Positions 59,022-62,000 of a stretch of DNA of 62,000 nucleotides are shown in pieces. Source of the DNA: Cryptomeria japonica (taxonomy: Eukaryota; Streptophyta; Pinopsida; Cupressales; Cupressaceae); contig NC_081408.1 in assembly GCF_030272615.1 (NCBI RefSeq), positions 407,866,889 to 407,928,888 of the forward strand. The letters are read 5' to 3'. The notes below the pieces were generated by a model. That model searched no databases, was not told the DNA's origin, and was given only the letters and a program-made list of their open reading frames with translations. Both the position numbers and the translations under genes were made by a program. Each line of letters opens with the position of its first letter. Within the stretch, counting starts at the first letter, position 1.

Positions 59022-60613
59022 TGTTAGACAACTCAAATAGACGGTGAACAACTGAGAGGGGGGTGAATCAGTTGTTAACAGATTATAGAACTTTAAGCAT
59101 TAAAACCTTATTATTGGAATACATAAACCAAATACCAAAATAGCAAATATAACAGTTTTATGCGGGAAAATGCGATGACCAAAATGAATAAATCGAATTC
59201 AAAAGACCCACACACCAATGAGACTCTTGGTGCAAGTATATGAACTAATTGAATTAGTTCAACTTCCCAAGGGGTGTCCCATTGTTCTCTATCTCAAAGG
59301 ATCCCTAAAGCCAATGTTTTGCTCTCAGATCATTGAGCAAGTGACTTAGGAATGACAACTCCAAGAACGAGTGATATTTGATCTATATGCATGAATGCAT
59401 TTCTAAGATCTATATGATGTGTTAAAACTATGATGATTAATTTTAAGATGAAGATAATGATATGATAAAGATTAACCAACTATCTTAACATTATATACTA
59501 GCCTAACATGAATATTCTATGATATGAAAATACCTCTAAATGCTATAATGTGTTTTAACAAAGAGGCTAAAATTATTAGTAAATTAGACTATAATCTACA
59601 TGCATGAAACTTGGATATTATTGAAAATGAGGAATGAGAGCTCTATTTATAGGGAAAATAGGGCAATGGATGGTTAAGATTGAATAATCTTAACAAGGGC
59701 TAGGATTGAAAGTTAATAAATCCATGTTTACAATCTCCACCAATCAAATGGTGACAATTGTCAACAAGAGGTTGATTGAGAGGAGATGCAAGAAGCATTA
59801 AATGCCTAAGAATACATGAAGGTTACCTTAGGAGGTAAGGGTTAAGATTAGGTTAGGGTTATCCAATGGATAAAGCTTTTACCCAAGGGGTAAACTCTTG
59901 TGCAAGGGTTAATAGGATAACCAAGGTTAAAGCTATGAATGCTTGATGAGACCCTTGATCAAAAGGATAGTTAAGTTAGAGGAAAGTCTCTAACCAAAGG
60001 TCAAAGATGAGTTAACCATAAATGGTTATCTAAGAGCCTTTAATGGTTTGGAAGACTTTAGAGGTTAACCATTTGAAGACACAAAGCTTTTAATGGTTAT
60101 TGAAGATTTTGGAGGCTTTGAGAAGTGACTTCCCTTTGCTTAGGAATGTGACAATAATTAGGAGATGAATTAGGCTAAATTGGAAGTGATTAGAAGAATC
60201 TAGAAGGGGTTTAGGAGGCAAGTGGGAGATTTAGGAAAATGCAAGTGGATGAGGGAAAAGGATTATAATTAAAATAAAATTACTTTATTTTAACTAAAAT
60301 AGATACAACTTGCATAAATACAAGTGGGGGGATTTTAATAAATAAATTAGATTTATTTATTTGCAAGGATCAATTTAATTAAATGTAAATTTAATTAAAA
60401 AGGGAGAAAGGGGAATTAATTAAATAAAGTGATTTATTTAATTAAAGGCTAGAAAAGGTTTAGGTGAATTTAATTAATAAATTGAGTAATTCATTTAATC
60501 AAATAGATAAAAATGAAGAAATTAATTAAATAGAATTTAATTAATAGGAGGAATGATGTTAAAATAAATATTAAATATTTATTTATGAAAGTGATTAGAT
60601 TTATACGTCTACA
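59022..60613 (-). repeat. candidate LTR (1,592 bp) next to the decayed gypsy pol
   Basis: It begins TGTTAGACAACTC (59022) and ends ATACGTCTACA (60613). On the minus strand it therefore starts TGTAGACG, directly preceded by the purine-rich AGATGGGAAAAA, a plausible polypurine tract. That makes it the 3' LTR of a minus-strand element continuing right of the window. Near its left edge (59052-59071) it carries CTGAGAGGGGGGTGAATCAG, the motif also found at the same LTR end in the copia LTRs at 25.5, 26.6 and 32.6 kb. Its right part is AT-rich like the gypsy LTR at 15186-17767. The partner LTR and TSD (candidate CATAC, 59017-59021) are outside the window. Confidence 0.5.
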
Positions 60614-60990
60614 TTTTTCCCATCTTTGAAGTGGTGTGTGTGCACATGTTGATTCAAAGAAAATAATTGGATATGCTTGCCAAAATTTGATCGATATGAT
60701 GTTGTGTGTCAAAATGTTTGATATGATGCCCCAAATATGATGAATTGATTCAATATGAAAAGTTGATATGAGACTAATGTTGATATTAGACTGATATGGA
60801 ATTGATGTTGAGATTCCATATGATAATGCCCCCTCGGGAGATCGTTTGTGCACTAAAGGCATGAATGATCTCTCGAAAGAAGAAGAATATTATTTGAAAG
60901 GTAGAAGAGTAGATAGTTGATGACATGCATGGGTTTTATAAGATTGATTAGATTGATTGGATTGATAAGATTGATTAGATTGAGATTAAG

Positions 60991-61320
60991 TCTGGTTTCA
61001 GGAATGACACCTCCAGTATAAGACAAAGATGATCAAAACATCTGGTTTCAAGAATGATATATCATGTATAAGACATGATCAAAATGACTCGTTTCAAGAA
61101 AGATACATCCTATATAATACATGATAGAATGGATCAGATGAAATGGATTAATAAAATTGATAAAAATGAGATCAAGTCTGTTTTCAAGAATGACACCTCC
61201 TATATAAGACCAAGATGATCAACACATCTAGTTTCAGGAATGATATATCATGTATAAGACTTGATCAAAACATCTAGTTTCAGGAAAGATACATCTTGTA
61301 GAAGACATGATAGATGAGAG
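60991..61320. repeat. higher-order tandem repeat (two blocks of three units)
   Basis: Six units start with TCTGGTTTCAGGAATGA-like sequence at 60991, 61041, 61087, 61177, 61226 and 61273. Units 1-3 and 4-6 form two blocks about 186 bp apart. Each block has an A unit (GACACCTCC..TATAAGAC), a B unit (GATATATCATGTATAAGAC) and a C unit (GATACATC.T.TA.AA.ACATGATAGA). Confidence 0.88.
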
Positions 61321-61642
61321 TTGGATGAATGATGAAGATATGAAAGTGAAGAAAGATTCCATGATGAAGCGATAGATATGAATGTGAGGGATGCAATGAT
61401 GAATGTGACTAGATGATGTTGATGAGATGTATCTAGAAAATGAGATGTAAATGATAATGATAATGACAATGAGATGTATAAATTAAAATGATATGCAACC
61501 TAATGCAAGATTAAGATGATATGCAACCTATTGCAATTGTATGCAACTGAATGATCACTTTAATTATGTCGTTGTCATTCTTTTTTAGTCACTTGTTTGT
61601 GCTCTTTTTGTCATCATTGATCTTTTGATATGTGGAAAGTTA

Positions 61643-61780
61643 ATACAAGCATCATGGTTTAATTGAACCATAATGACCTGAGTATAACTTACATGGATGT
61701 TTGATATTGCAAGATAACACAAGCGTCAAGGTATAATTGAGCCAAGACGACCTGAGTGTTGCTTGCGTAAAACATACAAA
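61643..61780. repeat. spaced direct duplication
   Basis: ACAAGCATCATGGTTTAATT (about 61644) and ACAAGCGTCAAGGTATAATT (about 61720) begin two copies of about 50 bases. Both continue with GA.CCA..A.GACCTGAGT. Confidence 0.8.
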
Positions 61781-62000
61781 AGTTAACCATTTTTAAAGTG
61801 AAAAATGTCTTCAATAATATGTTTCCAATCATGTCTCGAGATAAATTTGCATCATACGAATGATCACCTCACAGACAGAAAACCAAAGAAAATATCAAAT
61901 TCCTTTGTTGCTTCTCTAGCTCAGTGCATCCTTGAGTAGCTCAGGAGATCTAATGATTCAGAAATCAAGACAAATATTCATGCCAAATGTAAATAAATCA

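Larger units (their letters stand above)
60614..62000. other. putative 3' non-coding region of the element beyond the window
   Basis: No gene is seen. The stretch is rich in GATNGAT words, holds a higher-order tandem repeat (60991-61320) and a spaced duplication (61643-61780). Long repetitive 3' spacers are common in large gypsy elements, which fits the candidate 3' LTR to its left. Confidence 0.4.

Noticed and set aside
60491-60862. 123-codon minus-strand frame
   Set aside because: Low-complexity Ile/Phe-rich translation of AT-rich DNA that crosses the candidate LTR/PPT boundary.

Overview
The window looks like intergenic DNA from a large, transposon-rich seed-plant genome. A gymnosperm such as a conifer fits best, but that is an inference from the nested retroelements, AT-rich spacers and conifer-like element styles, not a proof. 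I found no convincing single-copy host gene, no rRNA or tRNA gene, and no prokaryotic feature. Nearly everything recognisable is a retroelement or its remnant, and every long reading frame is broken by stops or frameshifts.

Layout. (1) 1-17767: a Ty3/gypsy element of Tat type on the minus strand. It has gag, protease, RT, RNase H, a second RNase H and integrase (7262-14318), a primer-binding site, and a 2.58-kb 5' LTR (15186-17767). A LINE with a C-terminal RNase H domain (about 554-6786, minus) lies in what appears to be the gypsy 3' non-coding region. The gypsy 3' LTR is not in the window. (2) 18057-24239: a second LINE, plus strand, with a perfect 14-bp target-site duplication (TSD). (3) 25491-34277: a solo copia-type LTR (TSD AGAAC). 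Inside it sits a complete but mutated Ty1/copia element (26596-33961, TSD GCCAA) of a related family, with both LTRs, PPT, PBS and one gag-pol frame. (4) 34278-38989: AT-rich DNA without genes but with foldback repeats. (5) 38990-42565: a candidate 3.6-kb solo LTR (TSD CTTGT) rich in hairpins, with a 21-bp tandem array. (6) 42571-53340: mostly anonymous sequence, with one LTR-like stretch near 43.4-43.9 kb and a few local duplications. (7) 53347-56445: the remains of a long unrecognised coding region (about 1,030 codons) with a coiled-coil-like C-terminal half. (8) 57300-58990: a decayed gypsy pol on the plus strand, interrupted by or abutting an LTR-like sequence (59022-60613). A higher-order tandem repeat follows at 60991-61320.

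How it fits together. There is no operon or pathway. The logic is layered insertion: older gypsy and anonymous sequence, then LINE and LTR insertions into it, then a copia element into a solo LTR. Many stop codons, most clearly in the second LINE and the 53-56 kb reading frame, are TAG or TAA where C-to-T change of a Gln or Trp codon is the simplest source. This fits decay of methylated cytosines. The most useful leads are the unrecognised 53-56 kb reading frame, the hairpin-rich solo LTR, and the copia-in-solo-LTR nest, whose insertion order can be read directly.
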